Shown here: positions 12,601 to 23,517 of the stretch, piece by piece
Layout of the letters: the number at the start of each line of letters is the position of its first letter
How positions within the stretch are numbered: the first letter of the stretch is position 1
NCBI GenBank assembly: GCA_029204225.1
Contig: CM055095.1
Location: 42,742,223-42,806,222, forward strand
Direction: 5' to 3'
Source: Diphasiastrum complanatum
Lineage: Eukaryota > Streptophyta > Lycopodiopsida > Lycopodiales > Lycopodiaceae
DNA length: 64,000 nucleotides
Program-made: the position numbers and the translations under genes
The notes under the pieces: model-generated
Seen by the model: the letters and a program-made list of their open reading frames with translations, nothing else
Databases searched by the model: none
Told to the model about the DNA's origin: nothing

Positions 12601-13343
12601 TTTCCATCAATTTTGTAATGAGTGCCTATGATCCATCATTGTATATAAGTTTTCATGATGGCATGATCATTATTCTTGTTTTGTATGTAGATGACATTAT
12701 CTTGAGTGGTAATGATCTAGATGGAATTAGAGATGTAAAAATTGCTTTAGCAAAAGAGTTTAAGATGGTAGATCTTGGCCTATTGAGCTTCATTCTTGGA
12801 ATAGAGGTTATTAGAGGATGTGATTTTAGCTTCATTTGTCAATCTAAATATGCTACATCCATCCTAGATAGATTTGGAATGAAGAATTGTAAAGGCATTG
12901 AGACACCAATGGAGCAACATGTAAAAGCATCTATTGGTTGTGATGAAGCATCCTTTGAGGACATCACATTATATAGAAGGCTTATTGGCTCCTTGATCTA
13001 TTTAACTATAACTAGACCTGATCTTAGTTATAGTGCTGGAAAGTTAAGCCAATTCATGCAAAGTCCTCTAGTTTCACATTGGAAGATGGCCAAAAGAGTT
13101 CTTAGATACATTTCATTCACTAAGAATTTTGGTATTTTGTATAGAGGAACTAATCTTGGCTTAAGAGCCTATAGTGACTCGGATTTTGCAGGTGACAAAG
13201 TGGATAGAAGATCAACAAGTGCCTTTGCCACCTTTCTATGTGATGGAGTAGTATCATGGCTTTCCAAAAAGCAAGATACCATCTCCCTATCTTCCACAGA
13301 ATCCGAATACAAGTCCTTGACATCAACATGCAAGGAGGTCTAG
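9678..13343 (+). pseudogene. Copia element A gag-pol, one in-frame stop, 3' truncated
   Basis: A single Ty1/copia polyprotein frame. Order: UBN2-type gag (residues about 10-200), a basic KK-rich linker, CCHC zinc knuckle CFFCGKKGHFASEC (about 250-263), aspartic protease WIDSGASSHM (about 306), GAG-pre-integrase LWHKRLGHPN (about 440) with CEAC, and integrase core D..D..E (IDDYSRF, SDNGGEY, QQNGVSERR). Reverse transcriptase follows with YVDD near 12,684, then RNase H (SDSDFAG, SKKQ, STESEY). A TAA at 12,192-12,194 splits it at codon 839. The right-arm copy has TGG there (60,717-60,719), so the stop is recent. RNase H ends abruptly at 13,343 in both copies, so the 3' loss preceded the duplication. 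The start ATG is preceded by a normal leader and primer site. Confidence 0.9.
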
Positions 13344-14498
13344 CACCTTCTTCTATTTTTTTCTTTCTTTGTTCCCTCATTTGTATCAAGACTTTTCTTC
13401 GTTTGGAATTTAATAGGGATGGATCAAGACCATGTAATGGCATTCGATGGTGTGTCTAAACAAATCGACAGAGAATGTGTCATTTAAACAAGTCAACGGT
13501 TACCTAGATATCCTAGTATTTAAAAAAATATAATAAATGCCATAAGTGTGTTAGCTTTTCAAGCAAACCTCAATCTCTTCTGGATATGATGTGTGACCAT
13601 CCGCTCCTCTTCCATACTTCCACAAGTGAGCATTGAAAGTGCATCTTTGACATAACACTTGCCTGTTGCATCTGACACAGGTGCACAACATTCGTTCTTG
13701 ATAATAATTGGCCTACAAAAAATTGTAAGTACGTTGTTTCTTGCAAAAATCGGTAATAGTTAACTTGAAAAAACCATTGTAGGATATGGTTTATTGATTT
13801 ACTTTGTTGACATTTATGCCTTCGTCACTAGATTCTCCGTCTGATGAGCTACACAAACATCCGTCAAAACTTTCAATTTCTAGTAAAGTATTTCAAATGT
13901 GCGAGACTTTTTTTTTTCATAAGAATGTTCACATATTTGAAGTTTAAGCATTTTTTTACAATCAAGAGGATAAAGTCATTTATAATTATTTTTTGGATTG
14001 GTCATGACATTGTAGATATGAATATTGTTGTTGCTTGGTGGTAGGGAGAAATTTTAATTCCATAGTGTGCATGCTTGATGCAGAAATGATTGTCATAAAG
14101 GAGTAGATTAACAACAAAGATTTCTTTTGTGAATAGCTAGTTGTCTTGAGGAATTTGGTCAAGTGGCGATGGTGGTGTGATTGATTGTTGATAGCATGCT
14201 TTGGACAAGTTATGACATATTTGCAAAGGAGAATGTAATTGGTTCTTATTTCATGGAGAGAATGTTGTTAGTGGAAGTTATTCAGTACCATTACATTATT
14301 CAAGTTTTTTGTCCTATTGTTTCAAGCTTGAGTGTTTGGAAGTTTTGAATTAGTCCTTATATTGTTGGGTTCACAATTTTTTCATGATGTGAATTTGTCG
14401 ATTTTCAGATCTTCGACTAAATAATTATTGTCCAACATATGATAGAATTCATTTCATAATTTATTTGTCTGTTCAGCATCTGCAGGTTGCACACAACC
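13344..14498. other. No supported gene; probable CACTA-like 5' region
   Basis: AT-rich sequence following the truncated RNase H of element A. Short frames such as 13,844-14,044 have no motif. The next recognisable coding sequence (14,499) belongs to a Ptta/En/Spm-like gene, so this may be its upstream region and transposon end. I cannot locate a CACTA terminus with confidence. Confidence 0.35.
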
Positions 14499-14714
14499 AT
14501 GAGTGGAAGTGGAAGTGGCGGTGGCAGCGGACGACGTCGATCTAGGTCTGTATATGAAGATTACACCCGCTAGTTTGATTGGTACCATGTCGCCCGAACA
14601 AAGGGTTGCTATTAGGCAAATGCTTTTAACACAGAAGAAGGTGCCGCAAAAGGCCCTTCATCTCCACCGCTGCCACAGATGAATCATCCTCCAACTCTCA
14701 CTACAATTTAACTG
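14499..14714 (+). pseudogene. Ptta/En/Spm-like small transposon gene, 5' part only
   Basis: The ATG at 14,499 opens a Ser/Gly- and Arg-rich N terminus (MSGSGSGGG then GRRRSRS), followed by VYEDYT and an in-frame stop. The later part codes for a Pro-rich stretch (SSPPLPQMNHPP) in a shifted frame. The sequence is cut at 14,714, where the right arm keeps 1.2 kb more including three further exon pieces (see 57,355-58,409). So this copy is a 5' stump, deleted after the duplication. Confidence 0.55.
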
Positions 14715-15223
14715 AAGCTACTCCAAGAGGAGATCACAAGAAAGATGGAAACACTCCAAAATGAAGTAGTCTTGTTTAGTCGGTTCAATATCTTGAAGGT
14801 CTAGGCAGACAATATAGAATAGTCACCACACGAATACTGCTAAAGTGAATGCATGAAGAAGCAACCTTGGAAAGAAGGTGAAAAAAAGACCTCAAGTGCT
14901 ATTCTTGTGATTAGGTACATACATATGGAAATATTGCTTCAGAAAATAGAATATTTAAAAAATAATGGAAGAAGAGGGGAATGAAATCAATGGAAGAATT
15001 CAAGAGATGCACAAATATCGGGCCCAAAGGGTAACCCCAACATGAAGAGCATTCATGATCATGAGAAGCTGAAGGATGAGGTGCAAGAATTAGAGGTTTA
15101 TATCAGCTCCAATGAAAAGATGACTAGAATGACATGGCCTAAATTATGTGCAATCAGTATGAGAGAAACAAGCTATTGCACAAAAGGATCTATCATTTGA
15201 GGATGGATAAGATCGTGCATTAT
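14715..15223 (+). pseudogene. Copia gag remnant
   Basis: Broken frames encode E-E-I-T-R-K-M followed by a Cys pattern KCYSCD...H near 14,895 that resembles a worn CCHC knuckle. After it comes a lysine- and glutamate-rich stretch (HEKLKDEVQELE, near 15,060). The right-arm copy extends upstream with TILTNIPKTYDPLV, typical of UBN2 gag. Stops occur in all frames. Not functional. Confidence 0.5.
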
Positions 15224-15906
15224 TGTGAAATTTGGCAAATCTAGCTTGATGGAACCTTGTAAACGTTCACGTTGATGGGTCCCACACATATGAGTCTACG
15301 TTGCCAGATGTGAATCTACTCTACAATAGGCTAGATCATGTTCATAGGGTTGTTCAAGTTTGTTTGGTAATCTTCTCTATATCATAGTACCAAATCCCTA
15401 AAACCATGGAGTTGGTTGATCAATCTAGCCACCAACATGGAAACTCTCAAGGGTTAGGCTAGAATCAGAAATGAGGGCAAAAATGCTCAACCAGCTTCAT
15501 TATTACATGCTGGATTTTCACCTAACTCAAGGTGGGAAAGTGCTTTTGTACATACAATCATCTCTCCATAGTTATGTCTTAGAATTCAAGTTTTGAGAGC
15601 TTATTGGCAATCTCGACTTCTATCACTATGTACTTTGTTTCTTCTGTGATGCCAGTGAAATTTAAGTCTTCGAAACTTTCTTCTCGGTCCACATGCCATA
15701 CAGAAGGTCGTACCACATGTGTGAGGCTTGGATCTCAGTCAAGTAGATTAATGATTTTATGATTGCTCTTGATTAATGTGTGTAGAATTGCTAATCTAGA
15801 TCTTGTTCTTGACATCTAGTTTTGTACTCAATTGGTAATCAATCAATCAATCCCTATTGGGAGTAAGTAATAGGCTCAAGCAAGGTCCAAAATACGTACT
15901 TCAACA
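15224..15906 (+). mobile_element. Copia LTR related to element A LTR
   Basis: 683 bp starting TGTGAAATTTGGCAAATCTAGC and ending TTCAACA, alignable by eye with the 691-bp LTR at 8356-9046. No initiator-tRNA primer site follows it and no polypurine tract precedes it, so it is an LTR fragment or a solo LTR embedded in other copia sequence. The right-arm copy is 55,801-56,483. Confidence 0.6.
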
Positions 15907-16099
15907 AAGAAGTTGGCGAAGGAAGGCATGCTGAGGTCAGATTCCTAGTCTTATAGTCTAATTACATCTTACCTCACCACCTCCATGTGCAATTCAACTT
16001 CTATAAGTTTGTTGTTTGCTTCTCAGACAATAGTGATAGTTTATGTGGACTATTCAGAATAGTATGGCATCACAAAATTTCCTCAATTAGCAACAAGAA

Positions 16100-16825
16100 A
16101 AACTTAGATAATTACATTACTCTCTATAGGAAGCTAGTTGGTTCACTCATCTATCTAACCATTACTAGACCAGATCTAAGCTACTGTGTTGGAAGATTGA
16201 GTCAATTCATGCAAGATCCTAGTGAGGAGCATTGGAAGCTAGGGAAACGAGTTTTGAGGTACATCATTGCAACTCAAGATTTTGGCATATTGTATGAGGG
16301 ATCGTCATCTAATCTTTTGGATTTTCAGATTCGGACTATGTTGGAGCTGTAATGGATAGGAAATCCATTAGTGCTCATTGTATTTTCATAGATGATAGAG
16401 CTATATCATGGATGTCGAAGAAACAAGCCACTATCTCATTGTCATCTAGTGAGGCCGAGTACAAAGCTCTTACACATTGCACAAATGAGATGGTATGGAT
16501 CAAGAGGATGATCAAGAATCTTCGATTGCTAGATTTTTTAGAGAGCCCAATCATCTTGACAATCAATCAGCCTAAAGTTTGGCAACCAATCCTATCTTTC
16601 ATGCTAGGAGCAAGCATATTGAGCTACAATATCATTTTGTGAGGGAGCAAGTCATTGCAGAGGAGGTAGAGCTTCAACAGATGTCCTCAAGGTAAAGTTT
16701 CCTCAAGGGAATGTGTAGCTGATATCTTCACCAAAGGATTGGGAACGGACTTTTTCATGAAGCATAGGACTTCACTTGGAGTATTATCAAAGTCTATGCT
16801 AAAACTAGTTGAAGAGGGAGTTTGA
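16100..16825 (+). pseudogene. Copia element G, RT tail and RNase H
   Basis: Plus-strand fragments give the end of reverse transcriptase (YRKLVGSLIYLTITRPDLSY, near 16,125) and QFMQDP. RNase H follows (DRKSISA, SWMSKKQATISLSSSEAEYKAL, near 16,350-16,470). The C terminus is VADIFTKGLG to LVEEGV, with the stop at 16,823-16,825. At least two frame changes occur (near 16,335 and between 16,590 and 16,700). RNase H Asp/Glu positions are partly kept. Everything upstream of the RT tail is missing. Confidence 0.75.
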
Positions 16826-17290
16826 AAGGTTCAACTAGTTTGATCATATTTGCTACATTTCCATATTTAGAAAATTGAGGCCAACTTTGTTTTAGACTTA
16901 GAGTTTGACTTTTCAAAGTTCATTAGTCTAAATTCATTTGAATAAACACTTTTTGAAAGTGTGGAAAATTTAGAAGTCGAGTTTGAGTAGATTCAAATTT
17001 GAATGTTGGGTACTTTGAATCTAGACCCAAAAATAGTAGGGTTTACATTTTGGTGGAAAAGCCAAGTGGCCAAATAGGGTTTGGACATGTTATAAAAGGA
17101 TTTAACTCATGGAGAGACATATCTTCTCTCTTTTCTATCTCATTTCATGCTTATACATGGGTTCTACTATCCATTGTACACTATACTTGTGATTGCATGT
17201 AATTCTATGTGTAAAATGATCTATATTTGTTATTTTTGGATCCGCACATGTGAAATACAGTAGCTTGCTAGTTTTGTATGGATAGCAACA
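16823..17290 (+). mobile_element. Probable 3' LTR of copia element G
   Basis: It follows a purine-rich tract (gaagagggag, 16,811-16,820) right after the pol C terminus and begins TGAAAGGTTCAAC. A TATA box (tataaaagga, 17,091-17,100) sits where an LTR promoter would lie. The 3' end is uncertain. The 67-codon frame at 16,999-17,202 lies within it and is not a gene. Confidence 0.5.
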
Positions 17291-17475
17291 ATACTTTATC
17301 TTTTGATTCATGTTTGATCAAGTTCTATTAAAGTTTGCATCTCATTTTGTGTGTAGATGCTGATTTTTCTACATTGGTGAGATTGGTAGAGTAGCTTCTT
17401 TTATAACCCAAGATCTTTTTATGGATTGAATCATCATTGATCTGAAATCCTTCATCGATTGCACCTGCGGATTGT

Positions 17476-18640
17476 CATAAAATAGCTTTTAGAACAGAAT
17501 GGAAAACTTATGCTTATAAAGTTATGTCGTTTGGACTTTGCAATGCACCTAGTTCATTTCAAAGAGTCATGCAGTTCGCCTTCAAAGACTACTTGCAAAA
17601 ATTCCTTCAAATATACTTGGATGATCTCGAAGTCCATAGTGCCGATACAAACCACTTGGATCGTTTGGAAGAAGTATTTAACGTTGTCACAAATACCAAA
17701 TCTCCTTCAATCCAGAAAAGTGTCAAATTTGGGTTACTCATGGAGTTGTCCTTGGACATGTGATATCCAGACATGGCATTGCCACGGATTATTCCAAGAT
17801 CAAAGTCATCGTCGAGTTATCACGGTCAAGAGCAATTTGAGGAGTCTACAAATTTATGGGTCATGCAAATTACTATTGGATATTTATTCTATTCTTTGCG
17901 GATTTAGCAAGACCTATATACAAATTGACTATTGTACCAATATGGACAATAGAGGCATTGGAAGCATTTGAAAAATTGAAAAAAGCTTTAGCTTTTGCAC
18001 CGATACTATGAGCTCCAATTTGGACAATTGAGTTTCATGTTCATACTGATGCATCAAAATATGCCATTGGATCAGTTTTGATGCAACCAGGTGAATACAA
18101 AAAGAATTATCCTATCAGGTTTGCAAGTGGCCAGCTTATAGATCCTGAGAAGAATTATTTGACAACCAAACGTGAAGTGTTGGACATGATTTTTTCCGTT
18201 AAGAAGTTTTGACATTATCTACTGACAACACATTTTGTATTAAATATCGATCATCAACCATTACTTTATTTGGTGAACAAGACATGTAACACAAGACATA
18301 TTGCAATATGGCTACTTTTATTGACCGAATTTGATTTTTGTGTTGTGGTTCGAAAGGGTAAGCAACATTATCTGGCTGGCCATGTCACAAGTATTGAATC
18401 AGCACCAGTTAATACTAAAGTGGATGATGAACTACCTACATTGTTTTATGTTGAAGTAATACCTAAGTGGGCAATGAATATTGTTGAATATCTAATGTTA
18501 GGCCAACCTAATGATTCCTTGACAAAAGTACAAAAGAGACAATTGATTCTTAAGGCACAACCTTATCAATGGATTGCTGGACAATTGTATCACCGAGGAA
18601 TGGATGATATTTTATGAAGATGTGTTTTGTCGCATGAAGT
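17476..18640 (+). pseudogene. Ty3/gypsy RT-RNase H fragment
   Basis: Broken frames give the gypsy reverse transcriptase core FGLCNAPSSFQRVM and the catalytic YLDDL box (17,524-17,640). RNase H follows with HTDASKYAIGSVL (near 18,045) and EKNYLTTKREVL, then the RNase H tail and linker (WLLLLTEFDF, RKGKQHYLAGH, near 18,300-18,370). Stops and frameshifts separate the pieces, and integrase and gag are absent. It differs from the surrounding copia elements in superfamily. Confidence 0.8.
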
Positions 18641-18889
18641 ACCTGAACTGATCTTGTTTTCACATGATGGCATGGACGGAGGAATTTTTTGACAGATATC
18701 ACAGTTCTCAAACTTCTACAATCAGGGTGTTGGTGGCGGGAAGCCATGTGCTATAGTTGAGTTCCAATTCTAAGCTGTTTTCTTCTTGTTGATGTCTCCT
18801 ACCTTCTCAAACTACATGAGTCCAAAGCTGGTTTCAAATGAAGACATGCTTTTGATGCGTTCTTTTCAGATATATTCTAGCAAAATTAC

Positions 18890-18893
<4 letters not shown>

Positions 18894-18965
<72 letters not shown>
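18894..18965. repeat. GA microsatellite, 72 bp
   Basis: (GA)n with one interruption (gagaaagag). The right-arm partner (52,769-52,813) is only about 45 bp, which accounts for the 28-bp shift in arm pairing. The RERERE frame across it is an artefact of the repeat. Confidence 0.95.
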
Positions 18966-19252
18966 TCTTCAAACATCAGATTTCAAATATTGTAATTGTC
19001 TAGCCAAGTGCATGAGTGTTGGATTTTGACTTGTTTGGTAGTATATGTCAATCTTTGTGGATTTTATTATTCCTAGTTTATATTGCCAATACAATACTTA
19101 TGGTAGTACATTTCTCACTTTTTGGAGCAAGTGATAGGTCCCGCGAGTTAATGGAATGAAGGCAATCATCGGCATACTAATCACATGGGCCTACCAATAA
19201 TGGGCCTACTTTATCTAATTTGAATTTGGATAATAGATGCTTTGCTCTCCAA

Positions 19253-19625
19253 ATGATCAATTTAGTGCTATCCTTGCTTTCTGCTATGATCAGTTCACGT
19301 TGCTATCTTGCTTTCTACAATCAGTTCTTTTGCTATCTTGATTTCTGATATCTTGTTTTCTATTACGATTGCTTTTTGCTATCAGTGAACATATCATGTG
19401 CTATGATCAGTTTACGTTGCTATCTTCCTTTCTACTATCAGTTCATCTACTAGCTTGCTTTCTGATATCTTGCTTTTTACCACGATTGCCTTCTGCTATC
19501 AATTCATTCCAATTTGCTTTCTTGCTTTCTTGCTTTTTGTTTGGTTCATTGCTATCATTCCTTTCTGCTCTCAAAACATTTCTATCATTGCTTTCTGCTA
19601 TCGTTGTTTTCTTGATCATCTACTG
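19253..19625 (+). repeat. Pyrimidine-rich tandem repeats upstream of the FCP1-like gene
   Basis: Repeated phrases 'tgctatcttgctttctgctatcagttc' in short variants form two higher-order units of about 115 bp (about 19,282-19,398 and 19,399-19,510), then a decaying tail. The array ends just before the ATG at 19,632, so it occupies the place of a promoter or 5' leader. The hydrophobic 88-codon frame across it is not a credible protein. Confidence 0.7.
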
Positions 19626-19631
19626 TAAAAG

Positions 19632-21960
19632 ATGAAGACACCTGCAAGGAAGTGCAAAGCCGTCTCTAAGGCTACTGCTAAAAATCATGAGACATCAAGC
19701 GCACCTCCCAGCGCACACAAACGGCCATGGACTAGCTACCTCGATGGATCACCAGCTAGGACATGTATGGATTAATCCGAAACCACACATTCACAGCTTG
19801 ATAAATCATTTGAGAGGATGGATGCTGCGGTCGGCGATCGTTCAAGCCACAAGAGAAAGGATAAATTACATTGTAGGATTCTGTTTGTAATGAATTTCAT
19901 TACTTTTAGCACTTTTAGTATTATGGTAGTAATTAGTTGCTTTTGGTTTTTGTGAGGATTTACAGTGAACAGTGTGTGTAATAATTAACACTCTATTTTG
20001 TAGGAAAAAACATAGAGGATGAGTACGCGATCCTACGGAAGTTCTACTACTCAGCCGAGGAACTTCATGAAGAGTATGACTTGAGCCTAGAGGGCAAACT
20101 GGCAAAAGACCTGCTAGACACTAATTTGCTAGACAGTCAGTGGCTACTGGGCTTCAGGTTGGGATACAGAAAAAATGTTAAGATATATCTTAACCAGCTG
20201 CATCGACAATTTGTGGATGACTGTCGTCTGCCCTTCCACAAGGTGTACTAGGCTCCTACATCCTACGGCGGCAAAATCACAATCAGATTCGCCATATGCT
20301 ATGCTTTTTGAGCGCTGCAAGGCCACCAAATTGGACCCTGCCTATGACCATGAAGACCAGCAACTGAACAAGGACCCAGACATGGATTCAACGATAAATG
20401 AAGTACTGGAAGAACTTTTAAAGCTCAAGGATGATATAGACTACTCCACAATAGAGTAGCCTCACCATCAGACAACAAAGGGCAAAACAGACAAGGCAAA
20501 AATTACTATTGACATAGATGAGCTGCATGAAGATATGGAGGACGAGCGGGACCAGCAGGAGCATCAAGAGCAGGACCAACATCAAGACCATGCACAACAA
20601 GACCAGATACAACAAGACCAGCAAGAGTAGCACCAAGACCAAGAGCAGAAAGTTTGGGCACAGCAGGACCACCAGACAGCGTGGGACCAATAGGAGGAAG
20701 AACAGGTGGATGTGTATGTGGATGTGAAAAATGAAGGGACAGGTGATGAAGCTGAAGGGGGCAGGTGATGAAGCTGAAGAGCCCCAAAAAGTAAAAACAA
20801 CAGGGGAGGAAGCCAGGCCTGAGAAAGGTGAAACTTTGCACACTTTTGAACCTAAGAAAATTGAAGATCGGTGCGACAATACTCTGTTATCAGAGTTATA
20901 TCCCTTTAAAAAGATAAAGCGCTCCAGACCACATAATTCGTGCAAGCAAAATATAACACGTGCACACTCTATTACACCAAAAGTAGAATAGTGCTACCTA
21001 TCATGTTATGAAGTGTGACTAAATTCACCGAGTGATCAGTGTCATCGCTATCTGATATGTTAAGAAGACACTTGTTATTATTAAAAGGGAAACAAGACAT
21101 TTCCTTTTTCTATTGCGCACTGTGAATCTCATTATGGTGATGTCATCTTATTGTTCTTATGTGTTTGTAGCACATACCCCTTGGTGGATAAAAGACGAGA
21201 ATCCAATGATGACCAGGGCCCCCGACGCTGATGACATTCTAGCTAGGGCTGGTAGGTTGGTCATGCTCGATATAAACAGGGTGTTGTTAAACACTTACCG
21301 AACATTTCCGAATGGCCCTTTTGTAAATTGCTTCAAAAGAAACGTAATTCGAGTGCACGAACATTGTTACTATTTTTTGAGGCCTGGGGCTAATGTGTTT
21401 TTCCAAAAGCTAGCCGAAGCGGGAGTGCAAATCATTATATGGAGCAGCATGAGATATTCGAAGGTCATGAAAATAGTGCGTCCCTGTTTCCATGAAGAAA
21501 TGCAACAAATAATTTTCAAAGGTAGCTCAATATTTTACACATTAACTGGGGGTGCGAGTATTTACAAAGAACCTACGAGAGGTATGAAAATTATGACCAA
21601 AGTTAGACGCATCAAACACCATACTTGTAGACGATAAACATTACAAGTCATTAAAAAACAACTACGAGAACTGCTTGGCCATAAAATCTTTCGACCCTTC
21701 CATAGAGTGCAATGCTGAAATGGCCCCCTGGTATATATAGGAAACTCTGTACCCGTGGCTCATGGGTTGGTTCCATGCGCGAATCCCTATCGCCTTTACT
21801 AGAAGAAACCCTTTGTTCAATTGTGAGGACGATATGTCCGCTCTTGTTGTGAACTACTTTGTTGAGGTCAAAGGGCACTCGTACCGCTTTGACCCCCCAT
21901 GCAACCAATTTTTTTGTACATGTTACATATACAAAACCTCAATATACAATATATTGCATA
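19632..21960 (+). pseudogene. Multi-exon gene with FCP1/NIF-type phosphatase-like domain, broken
   Basis: Exon-like pieces in order. 19,632-19,890: a basic N terminus, MKTPARKCKAV, with an in-frame TAA after 46 codons. A piece after a tttgtag acceptor (19,997-20,003) begins with KNIEDEYAIL. An acidic Gln/Asp-rich region follows (20,490-20,700), then 20,731-20,991. After a second tttgtag acceptor (about 21,170) comes a domain with LVMLDINRVLLNT, YFLRPGANVFF and VQIIIWSSM. Across a frameshift near 21,610 it continues with ILVDDKHYKSL, and across a stop at 21,739 with YPWLMGWFHA. This order matches FCP1-homology (HAD-type CTD phosphatase/NIF) domains. The first Asp of the DxDx(T/V) motif is kept; the second is Asn, as in some plant NIF proteins. 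The gene is dead in both arms. Confidence 0.6.
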
Positions 21961-22354
21961 GATTTGAATGGCTATTTCATTCTTGAGCGGCTTTGAGTTT
22001 CATTTGCAGCTTCCTGATTAATTGGGATGAAGGTGTTTTGCCGAGGCATTCTTCAACCTATAAATCGTATGTTGGTGCTTGTAAATGTTCACAGATAGGG
22101 TAGGAGAAGTTGATGTCAGGGTTTGTGCTCCTTGCAACATTACTAGTATTTATGTGTTCACATGCGTATTTTATCATGATCTACAAATGATCGTACGGGT
22201 GGAGTTTATTAAAGTTATGGTTTGTGCTCCTTGGATGGTTTTTAGTTTATGCTTAAGAGTGAAGGGGTATTAAAGGTGTTAAAGATGGATATAGTGTTAA
22301 AGACTCCACATGAAGTATCTGTTTTTGAGACTTAAGTGCAATTTTAAACGGTTA

Positions 22355-22640
22355 CAAATGTACCAGAATTGGTACTTAGATAATACCAAATCTGGTACTC
22401 AAGTACCGAACAAAAAATCTATAATTTATGAACAAGTACTTTGGAGTTTTAAACAAGCAGTATTTGTTTTTCAAATGGAAAAGGCACTTTCAGTCAATAC
22501 CAAAAGCATTATGATTGAGACTCCGATAGTACCAAAAAGCATAGCTTGAATAAAAAGTTCAGAATACTGATAGATAAGTGATCTAAAGTACCAAGTTGGT
22601 ACTCATCAAAATGAGTACTATGAAAGTACCAAATGAATCA
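22355..22640. repeat. Cluster of GTACC/GGTAC motifs
   Basis: About eight GTACC or GGTAC copies in both orientations, plus several ATACC and AGTACT variants, lie within 290 bp between the 3' ends of two convergent broken genes. Conserved in the right arm (49,094-49,379). Confidence 0.6.
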
Positions 22641-23517
22641 ATATAAGACAGAAAGGTTACTTGCATCCTGATTTCAGGCATTAAGCAAGTCTTCTTGATC
22701 GATGTCATCTTCATACGGCATGTTGTTGTATATGTTTTCATACACATCAGTGGATAATCAGAACATGTCATGATGTCCAGTGATAGGCTCCATGGGAAAT
22801 TGGATTGCTCTCACCAGGTGTGAATAAACCATTACTGATTGTGTCTGGTCCGGAAGGTTGTATGTATTTATCATGTCTTCAACTTGGCCATAGTATAGGC
22901 CTTCAACTACTCTCCCTCCTCTAACAATTCTATTGTGCCATCCATCCTTCTATAATGTCGCTGCCTGGTACATCGTCTTGGTGCATTTAAGAAGGTGGAA
23001 ATCCTCTCCCCTTTGACAAAAAAATTATGTGCAGGGAGAGAAAGAGATGTAGACAAAATATTTATAGATTTTTCAGTTATTTTGTTAAGCTCTGCCTGGG
23101 TTATCATCACTTTCGGTGAAGAAACCTTTTGAGGAGCTGGACGAATAACAGAAGGAGTAGAGGATGATTCTGCGTCTGAATCAAATTCTCTAGTTTCCGA
23201 TTCAGAGCTCAAGACGATGCGGGGTCTCTTGTAGGGGTAACACTAGGAGGAAAAGAAGCAGCTGGCCTTCTAGATCCAGCTTTCTCAGGGGCAACCTGCT
23301 TCCTTTTCTTCCTTGAGGTAGTTGGCAAGTCTGATCTATCCAGAGGCATGTCTCTGGAGGTGTTGGCGTTATCCACATGCAGACCTGTATAATGGGCCTG
23401 CAATCTTTTTAGAATAACAAAATCCTTGGGCATGATGGTAACCCGCTTACCATGCATGGCCAAAAGGACATGATTCATTATCAGGACCTGGTGACACTCG
23501 ACAAGCATAGTTATCAA
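22640..23517 (-). pseudogene. Histone H3-like C-terminal sequence fused to an acidic tail
   Basis: The minus frame from 23,517 contains NHVLLAMHGKRVTIMPKD followed by FVILKRL. The block KRVTIMPKD is identical to the end of the histone H3 fold, where the family reads NLCAIHAKRVTIMPKD. The helix-1/helix-2 part of H3 is not visible upstream. After the H3 block comes a Ser/Lys/Arg-rich stretch (TTSRKKRKQ), a frameshift at about 23,210, then SSESETREFDSDAESSS and KVMITQAELNKITEK. A second shift near 22,910 leads to YYGQVEDMINTYNLP and an acidic YEDDIDQEDLL end near 22,690. This tail is not in canonical H3. It is decayed, and both arms share the shifts. Confidence 0.5.

Noticed and set aside
19369-19635. 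88-codon hydrophobic frame resembling a membrane protein
   Set aside because: It lies across the pyrimidine-rich tandem repeats; composition comes from the repeat unit.
20418-20945. 175-codon Leu/Val-rich minus frame, and its partner at 50,789-51,316
   Set aside because: It is antisense to the Gln/Asp-codon-rich exon of the FCP1-like gene. The hydrophobic residues are a by-product of CAG/GAC-type repeats read backwards.
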